From Moraxellaceae bacterium (GTDB taxonomy: Bacteria; Pseudomonadota; Gammaproteobacteria; Burkholderiales; Rhodocyclaceae): a stretch of 64,000 nucleotides of DNA. A program made the position numbers and the translations under genes. The notes under the pieces were generated by a model, which worked only from the letters and a program-made list of their open reading frames with translations, was not told the origin of the DNA and did not search any database. Shown in pieces: positions 8,333-16,256 of the stretch (position 1 is the first letter of the stretch; the number at the start of each line of letters is the position of its first letter). The stretch lies in NCBI GenBank assembly GCA_031119205.1, contig JAVHYF010000016.1:34282-98281 (forward strand), given 5' to 3'.

Positions 8333-9760
8333 TCAGGGAGTGGGGCTGGAATCCACGGGAACCCGGAAGGCTTCCAGCGGGGTATGGCAGCTCAGATTCT
8401 CGTAACCGTCGCGAGTGACGAGGTAGCAGTCGCCGACATTGCAGCCGGCGGACAGCGGTTCCAGCCACTGGGTGTGCAGCACGAAAACCATGCCCTCTTC
8501 CAGCCGGTCGTAGTTGTGGGACGAGATATTGAAGCTGTTGCTACCGCCCGCCATGCCCACCGAGTGGCCGAGGTTGGGGTTGTGCGGGCCATGGGTAGCC
8601 GGGTACACGTGCATCAGCTTGCGGCCCTGCGCCTCCCAGTCGATGTCGCGCACGTACTGGCGCTTTACCTGACGCGGCTCGCCGTCCGGCATGGCTTCCC
8701 AGTTGAAGGGCATGGTGCGGGCCTCGGCGTCGCGCAGGTAGCCCTTCTCGATGAAAGGCTCGAAAGCCGCGTTGTTCACGTCGCGGATCAGCGCACCGGG
8801 GCGGATCAGCTTTTCCGCGCGCTTCACGCCGTCGACGCAGGTGGCCAGCACGTCCTCCTGCCGGTCGGTCAGCGTACCCACCGCGATCATGCGCGCCGTC
8901 TGGGCGGTATAGCCCTGGTAGGTGACGTTGGAGATGTAGAAGTTGAGCAGGTCGCCCGGCCGCAGCACGTGGCCGTAAGGCTTGCCGCAGGCGGTGCCGA
9001 ACTCGTTGACGCCGATCTGGTAGCCATCGCCGGTCTCGCCGCCACGCGCCAGCTGGGCGTAGGTGAAGGCGGCGTAGAGCTCGTGGTCGCTCACGCCCGG
9101 CCGGGCAACGTGGCAGGCGGCCTGGATGCCGATGTCGATGAGCTGCGCGGCGGCGCGGTGCATGGCCTGTTCGCCCGGCGAGCGCACGCGCTGCATGCGG
9201 TCGATGATGGCGTTCTCGGACACGAAACGGGCGGCCGGCAACAGCTTGTCCAGCGTGGCCCACAGGTCCAGCGACTTCTTGTCACCGATGCGGCCGATCT
9301 GGCCGGCGTCCAGCCCCATCGCTGCCAGCTTCTTCACGCAGGCCTGCGCGGTCTTCAGGACCGACTGGCCGGGGCGGTCGGCGTACTCGCGGCCCCACGG
9401 GGCAATCTGCCAGATCTCATCGACCAGCAGCGGCTCGCCACCCGGCGGCAACAGCACCGACTGGGTGAAGAACGACAGCAGGATCAGGGGCTTGTCCTCG
9501 TCGGACGGGATGATCAGCAGGCCTTCGCGCGCCCAGTCGCAGATGTAGCGCAGGTAGGCGTTGGACATGTGGAACCAGCCCGCCGAGTCGGTGTGGACCA
9601 GCAGGGCATCGTGGCCGGCCTGCACCGCCTCGCGGCGGATACGGCGCAGGCGCTCCTTGAATTCGGACTCCGGCAGAGGCGGAACCGGCACGAAATCGAA
9701 ATCGGGTTCGAAGTCGGCCAGCAGGGATTCGATGCGGCGGCGTGGGGTGGCGGGCGACAT
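8333..9760 (-). CDS. M24-family (creatinase/ectoine-hydrolase-like) hydrolase without metal ligands
   Basis: 475-residue two-domain pita-bread-fold protein. The N-terminal creatinase-like domain spans about residues 1-200 and the M24 domain about 200-470. In metal-dependent M24 peptidases the second domain carries D, D, H, E, E. Here the first Asp pair is replaced (NFYISNVTYQGYTAQTARM), one Glu is His (FVLHTQW) and the last is Asp (VGDCYLV). The central histidines remain (THGPH, LGHSVGM). It is therefore more like metal-free C-N hydrolases such as creatinase than an aminopeptidase. I chose the ATG at 9760, where family similarity begins; the longer frame runs through the promoter. Divergent from the GntR gene. 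Confidence 0.82.
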   Translation of the reverse strand: MSPATPRRRIESLLADFEPDFDFVPVPPLPESEFKERLRRIRREAVQAGHDALLVHTDSAGWFHMSNAYLRYICDWAREGLLIIPSDEDKPLILLSFFTQSVLLPPGGEPLLVDEIWQIAPWGREYADRPGQSVLKTAQACVKKLAAMGLDAGQIGRIGDKKSLDLWATLDKLLPAARFVSENAIIDRMQRVRSPGEQAMHRAAAQLIDIGIQAACHVARPGVSDHELYAAFTYAQLARGGETGDGYQIGVNEFGTACGKPYGHVLRPGDLLNFYISNVTYQGYTAQTARMIAVGTLTDRQEDVLATCVDGVKRAEKLIRPGALIRDVNNAAFEPFIEKGYLRDAEARTMPFNWEAMPDGEPRQVKRQYVRDIDWEAQGRKLMHVYPATHGPHNPNLGHSVGMAGGSNSFNISSHNYDRLEEGMVFVLHTQWLEPLSAGCNVGDCYLVTRDGYENLSCHTPLEAFRVPVDSSPTP

Positions 9761-9787
9761 GGCGGGCTCGCGGGGGCAATTTATTGA

Positions 9788-9838
9788 GTACACAAAAGTT
9801 ACCTGAATTGCTTTCACAAGTGCAAACATTGTGTATAC
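9788..9838. promoter_or_regulatory. Divergent M24/GntR control region with third 16-bp motif
   Basis: ATTGCTTTCACAAGTG (9807-9822) repeats the motif found twice upstream of the ABC/racemase operon, and GTTAC precedes it, as it does the copy at 8071. It is framed by an inverted repeat, TACACAA (9789-9795) and TTGTGTA (9829-9835). Its position between divergent genes suggests autoregulation by the GntR protein. Confidence 0.5.
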
Positions 9839-9908
9839 GCATTCCTTTATCCGGTGCATGCGCCTGGCACCCGGTATCATCCACACCGATCGTATTCAGG
9901 AGTCGTTC

Positions 9909-10634
9909 ATGGTCACCAGCAGGAAACCCAACAAGCGCGCCGAGCCGGCCGGTGGCGAGGACGTGACCGAGCGGATCCGCGCCGCGCTGGCCAGTGCCAT
10001 GGCCGACGGTGCGCTGCGACCGGGCACGAAGCTGTCGGAAGACGTGATCGGCAAGCATTTCAAGGTGAGCCGCACGGTGGTGCGCGGCGCGCTCAACGTC
10101 CTGCAGCGCGACCATCTGATCGACCGCCAGCGCAATCGCGGTGCCTTCGTCGCCGAGCCCACCGTCGCGGAGGCGCGTGAGTTGCTGGATGCGCGCAACC
10201 TGCTCGAACTCTCCATCGTCGAGCGCGCGGCACAGCATGCGCAGACCGCGGACCTCGACCGGCTGGAGGCACTCACCCACGAGGAAGAGGCCATCCACAA
10301 CGCCACCGACGAAGCCGCGAAGACGCGTCTGTCCGGCCACTTCCATGTCGAACTCGCGGCCTTGGCCCGCAACGGCGTGCTGCAGGAACTGCTGGAGAAA
10401 GTGGTGGCGCGCATCGCGCTGGTCAGCGCGCTGTACGGCGAGGACCGCAGCAACAAGTGCGGCGCACACGATCACCGTGCCATCGTCGCCGCCATGCGGC
10501 GCGGTGATGTCGCGGCGGCGCGTGCGGAGATGCAGGCGCACCTCGACGACATCGCGCAACGCATCCGTCTCAACGGTGCGCAATCGGACAACCGCTCGCT
10601 GGAGTCGGTGCTGGAGCGTTTCTCACCGCGCTGA
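9909..10634 (+). CDS. GntR-family transcriptional regulator, FCD (FadR-like) subgroup
   Basis: 241-residue regulator. The N-terminal winged helix spans about residues 18-85 (ALRPGTKLSEDVIGKHFKVS, TVVRGALNVLQ). An all-helical FCD effector domain follows, keeping the metal-site histidines (SGHFHVE, GAHDHRAI, AHLDDI). The ATG at 9909 is chosen because AGGAG sits about 8 bp upstream; a longer frame from 9831 would read through the operator. FCD members usually bind small carboxylates, so the effector may be a catabolic intermediate. It probably controls the M24 gene and the operon at 7947-2224. Only 58 bp separate it from ntrX in the same direction, so read-through into ntrX is possible. Confidence 0.9.
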   Translation: MVTSRKPNKRAEPAGGEDVTERIRAALASAMADGALRPGTKLSEDVIGKHFKVSRTVVRGALNVLQRDHLIDRQRNRGAFVAEPTVAEARELLDARNLLELSIVERAAQHAQTADLDRLEALTHEEEAIHNATDEAAKTRLSGHFHVELAALARNGVLQELLEKVVARIALVSALYGEDRSNKCGAHDHRAIVAAMRRGDVAAARAEMQAHLDDIAQRIRLNGAQSDNRSLESVLERFSPR

Positions 10635-10692
10635 ATCAGCGTCGCGCGTCCTCGCGTGTTGCGCCGTCACCACACCGTGGTAGGCTCGCCAC

Positions 10693-11925
10693 ATGACGAA
10701 GATTCTTGTTGTCGACGACGAAATCGGCATCCGCGAACTGCTCTCCGAGATCCTGCTCGACGAAGGCTATGAGGTGCAGCTCGCAGAGAACGCAGCGGCC
10801 GCGCGCGCAGCGCGCGCCAGTGCGCGGCCGGACCTTGTGCTGCTCGACATCTGGATGCCGGACACCGACGGCGTCACCCTGTTGAAGGAGTGGGCCAGTG
10901 GTGGCCAGCTCACCATGCCGGTGGTGATGATGTCGGGCCACGGCACCATCGATACCGCGGTGGAAGCCATCCGTTTCGGCGCTACCGATTTTCTCGAAAA
11001 GCCCATCGCGCTGCAGAAGCTGCTGGCTACCGTGAAGCGCAGTCTGCAGCGCCAGCCCACGCGTGTGCGCAGCCAGCTGACGCTGGCGAGCTTTACTCGT
11101 TCCACGCCGTTGCGCGACCTCAAGAAGCGTCTCGACCAGGCGGCCGGTCGCTCGCGCGTGTTGCTATTGCGCGTCGGCCCCGGCTCGCTGGCCGAGCTGT
11201 GCGCGCGCAGCCTGCAGGCCGACAACGCAAACTGGATGGATCTCGGCGCACTCAACGCGCCGCTGGAAATCCAGCTGCTGGAAGATCACCGCGGCGGCAT
11301 CCTGTTCATCGAAGAGCTGGCCCAGCTCGGCCGCGCACAACAGAAGAATCTGGCGTTCGCGCTGGACCGTCTCGACCGCTACGACCTGCGCCTGCTCGTC
11401 GCGAGCACGCGCAACGCGGAAGAGCTGCTTGCCGAAGGTTGGGACGAGGGGCTGCTGCGTCGTGTCTTCGAGGTGGCGCTGGTACCGCCTTCCTTGCTGG
11501 AGTTGCGCGACGAGGTGCCGGAAATCGCGGCACAGTTGCTGCTGCATCTGGTCGAGTCCGGCGAGGTGCCGGCGCGCAGCCTCAGCACCGGTGCGTTGAA
11601 CGCACTGCGCAATCGACCCTGGGGTGGTGGCTTCGCCGAGCTGCGCTCCGCCATCAAATCGGTGGCACTTGCCGCGCTGGAAGAACAGATCGACGCCGAC
11701 GACATCATCCGCCACATCTCGCGCGGCCCCGCCGCCACTTTCGCGCTGCCGCTGGACCTGCCGCTGCGTGAAGCGCGCGAGAGCTTCGAGCGCATCTACT
11801 TCGAGCACCATCTGCAGCTGGAAGACGGCAACATCACCCGCCTTGCCGAGAAAACCGGCCTGGAGCGCACCCATCTTTACCGCAAGCTCAAGCAACTGGG
11901 AATCGCGCTGCGGCGCGAGCAGTAG
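10693..11925 (+). CDS. ntrX: NtrX-type response regulator with degenerate AAA+ domain
   Basis: 410-residue response regulator, presumed partner of NtrY. The receiver domain (about 1-120) has the acidic pair VVDDE, phospho-acceptor LLDIW, the Ser of MMSGHG and Lys of LEKP. The middle domain descends from the sigma-54 activator AAA+ module but is broken: no GxxGxGK Walker A (the region reads RVGPGSLAEL), no GAFTGA loop, and only a Walker-B-like GGILFIEE. The C-terminus is a Fis-type helix-turn-helix (NITRLAEKTGLERTHLYRKL). It should bind DNA in response to phosphorylation but cannot drive sigma-54 open-complex formation. A strong terminator follows. Confidence 0.9.
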   Translation: MTKILVVDDEIGIRELLSEILLDEGYEVQLAENAAAARAARASARPDLVLLDIWMPDTDGVTLLKEWASGGQLTMPVVMMSGHGTIDTAVEAIRFGATDFLEKPIALQKLLATVKRSLQRQPTRVRSQLTLASFTRSTPLRDLKKRLDQAAGRSRVLLLRVGPGSLAELCARSLQADNANWMDLGALNAPLEIQLLEDHRGGILFIEELAQLGRAQQKNLAFALDRLDRYDLRLLVASTRNAEELLAEGWDEGLLRRVFEVALVPPSLLELRDEVPEIAAQLLLHLVESGEVPARSLSTGALNALRNRPWGGGFAELRSAIKSVALAALEEQIDADDIIRHISRGPAATFALPLDLPLREARESFERIYFEHHLQLEDGNITRLAEKTGLERTHLYRKLKQLGIALRREQ

Positions 11926-11944
11926 TCCGGCCGTTGCAGGAATG

Positions 11945-11972
11945 AAAAAGCCGACCCGCGGGTCGGCTTTTT
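11945..11972. terminator. Bidirectional intrinsic terminator between ntrX and the Clp-like gene
   Basis: Perfect 13-bp stem, AAAAAGCCGACCC (11945-11957) and GGGTCGGCTTTTT (11960-11972), with a 2-nt loop. The flanking A and T runs let it terminate both convergent genes. Confidence 0.92.
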
Positions 11973-11993
11973 CGTCCGGAATGCGCGCAGCGT

Positions 11994-12941
11994 TCAGAAC
12001 GGTTTGAACACCACGTCGTCGTTGACGGCATAGAAACGGCAGGCCTGCGCATTGTTGCGCTGGACCTTGAGGCATTCGTCCATCGCGGCGCGCAGCGGGT
12101 GCAGGCGTTGTGCCGGTGCCATGTAGCAACCGTTGTTCTTGCTGACAACGAAGGCCCGCGGCTTGTCGTAAGTGAGGAAGCGCTGATAGAACTTTCCGCG
12201 ACAGTTGTCGGACAGCGTGGCGATCGGCGGCTCGTCACCCAACGCGGCAAAGTCGCTCGCGGCGGGTGACTCGAGATCGCCGCCCTCTTTCGTGTTGGTG
12301 GATTCATACAAGGCGTCCGTCGTGATGATCCTGGCGGACAGGGCGTCGAACGTATCCAGCCGTTCGCAATCGGGTACGGCAACTGTCTCCCGGCATCCCA
12401 GCACGCTGCCCTTCGAGGTCTGCGCCCGGGGATGGAAGATCATCAGCTTGCGGTCGCTGCGCTGGAAATACGAAAGCATTGTGCCGAACGGAATGTCGGT
12501 GCGTCCGGACACATAGGCAAAGTCGTTGGTACTTGCCGTGCCGTGGGAGCCGGAGAAGCTCCCGCCCAGCGTCAGGTAGCTGGCTTCGAGGCGGGTGCCG
12601 CCGGAGACCATGCGTTCCTTGCCCGCCAGGAAGATGCGTACGCAGGAGTAGCCGCATGAACCGTGCAGAACGGTGACCAACCCGGCATCCTTGACGGCGT
12701 CCGCCACACGCATCGCGTCGACGAGCTTGCCGCTACCGGTCGAGCCAAGATTGCGCAGAACGATGTACTTCACCCCCGGCTTCGCGGCCTCGCGGATCTT
12801 CTCCGCGTCACCATCGACCAGCGCGCCATGAACGATCATTTCTTCGCCATTGACGAATACGTTTACGGCGAGAGCCGGCGTGGCCGTCGCGACGAGACAC
12901 GCTGCGACCAGTGCATGCTGCATGCGCCCAAGAATGGACAT
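11994..12941 (-). CDS. Exported Clp-protease-like (COG3904-type) protein
   Basis: 315-residue periplasmic protein of unknown role. The ATG at 12941 follows GGGGGAAG and begins a signal peptide ending at TPALA. Residues about 35-110 resemble periplasmic ClpP/crotonase-fold proteins: a strand-rich IVLRNLGSTGSGK segment, then CGYSCVRIFLAG where relatives have a C-x-S-A-C motif containing the presumed catalytic Ser. The C-terminal half is cysteine-rich and unrecognised. Convergent with ntrX across a shared terminator. Protease function is a fold-level inference only. Confidence 0.7.
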   Translation of the reverse strand: MSILGRMQHALVAACLVATATPALAVNVFVNGEEMIVHGALVDGDAEKIREAAKPGVKYIVLRNLGSTGSGKLVDAMRVADAVKDAGLVTVLHGSCGYSCVRIFLAGKERMVSGGTRLEASYLTLGGSFSGSHGTASTNDFAYVSGRTDIPFGTMLSYFQRSDRKLMIFHPRAQTSKGSVLGCRETVAVPDCERLDTFDALSARIITTDALYESTNTKEGGDLESPAASDFAALGDEPPIATLSDNCRGKFYQRFLTYDKPRAFVVSKNNGCYMAPAQRLHPLRAAMDECLKVQRNNAQACRFYAVNDDVVFKPF

Positions 12942-13127
12942 GGTCTTCCCCCTGATATTTATGTTGTGTGCAACCGCTCGCCTGCTTCCCTGGGGCAGGC
13001 CGCGCGATGATAGCGAGGTGGCCACCGTCTTTCCGCGCCCTGTCGGGCAGGCGATACTGGTTGCCACAATCCGCCCGGCATCCGTGATGATCATGTGCCG
13101 TTGCGCGCCCGCCCTACCGTAACGACC

Positions 13128-13355
13128 ATGACCGATCCCTTGCCGCCTGCCATAGCCTCACCCTGCATCCGCCATTGCTGCCTGGACCAGGACGGCGACG
13201 TCTGCGTCGGCTGCTTCCGCACGCTGGACGAGATCACTCGCTGGCGCGAGGCGGACGACGAGACGCGGCGTCTTATCCTTCTGCGCTGTGGCGAACGCCG
13301 CGCCGACTACCAGCGTCGTTACCCCGACTGGCGTCCACCGCTATCGCGGACATAG
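13128..13355 (+). CDS. DUF1289 small cysteine-rich protein
   Basis: 75-residue cytoplasmic protein. The sequence [20 protein letters not shown] followed by LDEITRW is the signature of DUF1289, whose four conserved cysteines probably bind a metal. The internal ATG at 13128 is preferred over 13095 because similarity starts just after it. Function unknown; members often sit near housekeeping genes, here 87 bp upstream of rapZ in the same direction. Confidence 0.85.
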   Translation: MTDPLPPAIASPCIRHCCLDQDGDVCVGCFRTLDEITRWREADDETRRLILLRCGERRADYQRRYPDWRPPLSRT

Positions 13356-13441
13356 CTGCAGACGAGGTGACGCCGACCGGAGTTTTTCTCTATGCTCTGG
13401 ACGAGCCACCCCAAACGACAACACGCACGACAACGCCCCCC

Positions 13442-14281
13442 ATGCAGCTCATCCTCATCAGCGGTGTGTCCGGCTCCGGCAAGAGTATTGCGCTCAAGGT
13501 GCTGGAGGACGCCGGCTACTACTGCGTCGACAACCTGCCGGTCACCCTGCTGCCGCAACTGGTGAGCCACCTGCGTGCGGCCGGCTACGCCAAGGTGGGC
13601 GTGGCGGCCGACGTGCGTTCCGGCGCCAGCATCGCGGCGATGCCGCAGGTGGCGAACAGCCTGCGCGGCATGGTGGAGGACGTGCGCTTCCTGTTCCTGG
13701 ACGCGCGCGACGATGCGCTGGTGGCGCGTTTTTCGGAGACCCGTCGCCGTCACCCGCTGTCCGACGACGGTGTGACGCTGGAGGAAGCCATCGCCCGTGA
13801 ACGCGAGTTGCTGTCGCGCATCGGCGAGCTGGGCCACCGCATCGACACCAGCGAGCTGCACCCGAACTCCCTGCGCAACTGGGTGAAGGACCTGCTGCAG
13901 GGTGATGCCGAGCGCGGCCTGACGCTGCTGTTCGAGTCCTTCGGCTTCAAGCACGGCATCCCGGTGGACGCGGATTTCGTGTTCGACGTGCGGGTGCTGC
14001 CCAATCCCTACTACGACCCGGCCCTGCGTCCCCTGACCGGGCGTGACGAGCCGGTGATCGCCTTCCTGCAGAAGACGCCGGAAGTCCTGCGCATGTACGA
14101 GGACATCCGTGATTTCGTGGGCCGTTGGTTGCCGTCCTTCGTGCGTGACGGCCGCAGCTATCTCACGGTGGGCATCGGCTGCACCGGCGGCCAGCACCGC
14201 TCGGTGTATCTCGCCGAATCGCTGGCGGCCCACTTCCGCGCCAGCACTCGCGTGCTGGTCCGCCATCGCTCCCTGAGATAG
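13442..14281 (+). CDS. rapZ: RNase adapter protein RapZ
   Basis: 279-residue nucleotide-binding protein. In E. coli RapZ senses glucosamine-6-phosphate and presents the small RNA GlmZ to RNase E, and in other bacteria the family is linked to cell-envelope precursor control. The P-loop GVSGSGKS is at the extreme N-terminus. The C-terminal domain carries the conserved [13 protein letters not shown] motif, and length matches the family (about 284). The ATG at 13442 gives this standard N-terminus; a longer frame reaching back over the DUF1289 gene is not used. In many proteobacteria rapZ belongs to the rpoN/PTS-Ntr neighbourhood; here it lies 1.5 kb after ntrX. Confidence 0.95.
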   Translation: MQLILISGVSGSGKSIALKVLEDAGYYCVDNLPVTLLPQLVSHLRAAGYAKVGVAADVRSGASIAAMPQVANSLRGMVEDVRFLFLDARDDALVARFSETRRRHPLSDDGVTLEEAIARERELLSRIGELGHRIDTSELHPNSLRNWVKDLLQGDAERGLTLLFESFGFKHGIPVDADFVFDVRVLPNPYYDPALRPLTGRDEPVIAFLQKTPEVLRMYEDIRDFVGRWLPSFVRDGRSYLTVGIGCTGGQHRSVYLAESLAAHFRASTRVLVRHRSLR

Positions 14282-14296
14282 ATCCGGCGGGGTGGC

Positions 14297-15376
14297 TTAC
14301 GCCGCGGCGGGGCGTGGCATCTGCCAGCGGCTCAGGCGCTGTTCCACGAAATGGTGGAACAACGCGCCGGCCAGCACCGACAAGGCCCAGGCCAGCACGA
14401 TGCCAGCGGCGTTGAGCCACGGACCCTGAGGCACGAAGCGCGCGAACAGCGCGTTGCACAGAAGCACCACAGGGAAGTGCACCAGGAACACCGCGTAGGC
14501 GATGCGCGACAACCAGCCCAGCAGCGCCTGCCCCGGCATGTCCTGCCAGCTCGTCGCACGGCTGGCGGCCGCCAGCAGCAGGGCGACCGTCAGGGCGACG
14601 GCGATGCGCAGGCGGAACTCCACCCACAGCGCGAGCAGGCCCACGGCCGCCAGCAGCAGGGTCCAGCCCGGATGCCGGCGTGTCGGCAGGGCCTGCGCCG
14701 GCTGACGTATTTCCGCATTGCCCCACCAGGCAGCGGCGCCCAGCGCATAGGCGCCAAAGAAGTAGATCGCCCAGTTGTCCAGCGCCGCATGGCGGTTGAA
14801 CACCAGCAGCGAGGCGGCGCCCAGCAACGCGACCAGCAGGCTGCCGGACAGCGGCCCCGGCAGGCGGCGGCCCAGCCAGACACACAGGGCCAGCAATACG
14901 AAGAGCTGGAAGTCGATGGCCACGTACCAGACCCCGGCGGACAGGGCATCGAAGCCGAGCACGCCGTGCATCAACAGGAGGTGTGCCAGCAACTGCGGTA
15001 GGTCGGGTGGCCCCGGAATGGATTCGTGGGCCATCAGGCGGCTGGCCAGTGCTGCCGCCGCGATGGCCAGGGTCAGTGCGGCGAGGTAGGGCAGCACCAG
15101 GCGCAGGTAGCGCCGGAACAACAGCCGGGCCAGCCCGGCCGTCGGCAGTGCACCCGCACTGGCCAGGGTCTGTGCGGCAAGGTAGCCACCCACCACGAGG
15201 AAGGCCTGCACCGCCACGCGGCCGTAGTCGTACAGCCAGGGAATGAGATTGGGCGCCAGCACCAGCGCGGCGTCCGACATGGGCCCGTAGAATGCGAGGT
15301 GATGCAGGACGATGAGCTGCGAGGCGATGGCCTTCAGCGCATCGATGGACAGGGAGCGGGACGGACGGACGTGCAT
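14297..15376 (-). CDS. Membrane acyltransferase (acyltransferase_3 family)
   Basis: 359-residue integral membrane protein with about ten hydrophobic segments. The N-terminal SIDALKAIASQLIVLHHLAF is the typical opening of acyltransferase_3 proteins (OafA/WecH-like), with the catalytic-type His in LHH. These enzymes move acyl groups, usually acetyl, onto surface glycans or lipids. The start at 15376 gives the normal N-terminus; the open frame continues upstream through the antisense of ubiX and is not coding there. Convergent with rapZ, divergent from ubiX. Target glycan unknown. Confidence 0.85.
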   Translation of the reverse strand: MHVRPSRSLSIDALKAIASQLIVLHHLAFYGPMSDAALVLAPNLIPWLYDYGRVAVQAFLVVGGYLAAQTLASAGALPTAGLARLLFRRYLRLVLPYLAALTLAIAAAALASRLMAHESIPGPPDLPQLLAHLLLMHGVLGFDALSAGVWYVAIDFQLFVLLALCVWLGRRLPGPLSGSLLVALLGAASLLVFNRHAALDNWAIYFFGAYALGAAAWWGNAEIRQPAQALPTRRHPGWTLLLAAVGLLALWVEFRLRIAVALTVALLLAAASRATSWQDMPGQALLGWLSRIAYAVFLVHFPVVLLCNALFARFVPQGPWLNAAGIVLAWALSVLAGALFHHFVEQRLSRWQMPRPAAA

Positions 15377-15502
15377 GGAACTCTGGTCTGTTCGGACAAC
15401 CGCTCTGGGGGCGGATGAACGGGGCCGGTAACTAGCCGGACCGCAAAAAGGTGTGAAATCAACGCGCGAGTGTCCGGCAGGATGACCGCGGGAGCACGAA
15501 AC

Positions 15503-16132
15503 ATGACCGCAAGCCCGAGAACTGCGCCACGAACCATTGCCGTCGCCCTCACCGGTGCCTCGGGCATGCCTTACGGCCTGCGCCTCGTGGAATGCCTGCT
15601 GGCGGCGGATTGCCGGGTGCAGTTGCTGTACTCGCAAGTGGCCCAGATCGTGGCGCGGCAGGAAATGGACCTGGCCCTGCCCGGCCGCGCGGAGGACGCG
15701 CAGGACTGGTTGTGCGAGCGCTACGGCGTGGATGCGACGCGCCTGCAGGTGTATGGCCGCGAGGAGTGGTTCGCGCCGCTGGCCTCCGGCTCCAACCCGC
15801 CGGAAGCAATGGTGGTGTGCCCCTGCACCATGGGCACGCTGGCTGCGATCGCCGCCGGGTTGTCGTCCAGCCTGATCGAGCGTGCCGCCGACGTGTGCCT
15901 CAAGGAAGGCCGCAAGCTGGTGCTGGTGCCGCGCGAAACACCGTTCTCCACGCTGCACCTGGAGAACATGCTGCGGCTGTCGCGCATGGGCGTGGTGATC
16001 CTGCCGCCGAATCCCGGCTTCTATCACCACCCGCAATCCATCGACGATCTGGTGGATTTCGTCGTGGCGCGCATCCTCGATCAGGTGGGCGTGCCACACC
16101 AGCTGATGCAGCGCTGGGGCGAACAGGACTGA
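15503..16132 (+). CDS. ubiX: Flavin prenyltransferase UbiX
   Basis: 209-residue enzyme that prenylates FMN to make the prFMN cofactor of UbiD-type decarboxylases, used in ubiquinone synthesis. Motifs: N-terminal [16 protein letters not shown] for FMN and phosphate binding, [20 protein letters not shown], and the C-terminal [15 protein letters not shown] and [10 protein letters not shown]. The ATG at 15503 has GGAG eight bases upstream; earlier in-frame ATGs do not. A long hairpin follows the gene. No ubiD is in the window. Confidence 0.93.
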   Translation: MTASPRTAPRTIAVALTGASGMPYGLRLVECLLAADCRVQLLYSQVAQIVARQEMDLALPGRAEDAQDWLCERYGVDATRLQVYGREEWFAPLASGSNPPEAMVVCPCTMGTLAAIAAGLSSSLIERAADVCLKEGRKLVLVPRETPFSTLHLENMLRLSRMGVVILPPNPGFYHHPQSIDDLVDFVVARILDQVGVPHQLMQRWGEQD

Positions 16133-16162
16133 GGGCACGGGCCCCTCAAGCCGCGCAGGACG

Positions 16163-16223
16163 CGAACAAACGCCAAGGGCCACGAGCAGACCTGACGGGT
16201 CCGCTCGTGGCCCTTGATGTTCG
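16163..16223. terminator. Long hairpin between convergent ubiX and ceramidase-like gene
   Basis: A perfect 14-bp stem, CAAGGGCCACGAGC (16174-16187) and GCTCGTGGCCCTTG (16203-16216), is extended by an outer pair CGAACA (16163-16168) and TGTTCG (16218-16223). It can terminate transcription from both sides or may be a dispersed palindromic element. There is no clean T run. Confidence 0.75.
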
Positions 16224-16256
16224 TGTTTCGGGAGCCCTGCGTCGCAGGGCGGCGCC

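Noticed and set aside
8072..9787. 571-residue plus-strand open frame
   Set aside because: Antisense to the M24 gene over nearly its whole length, with shadow-type composition.
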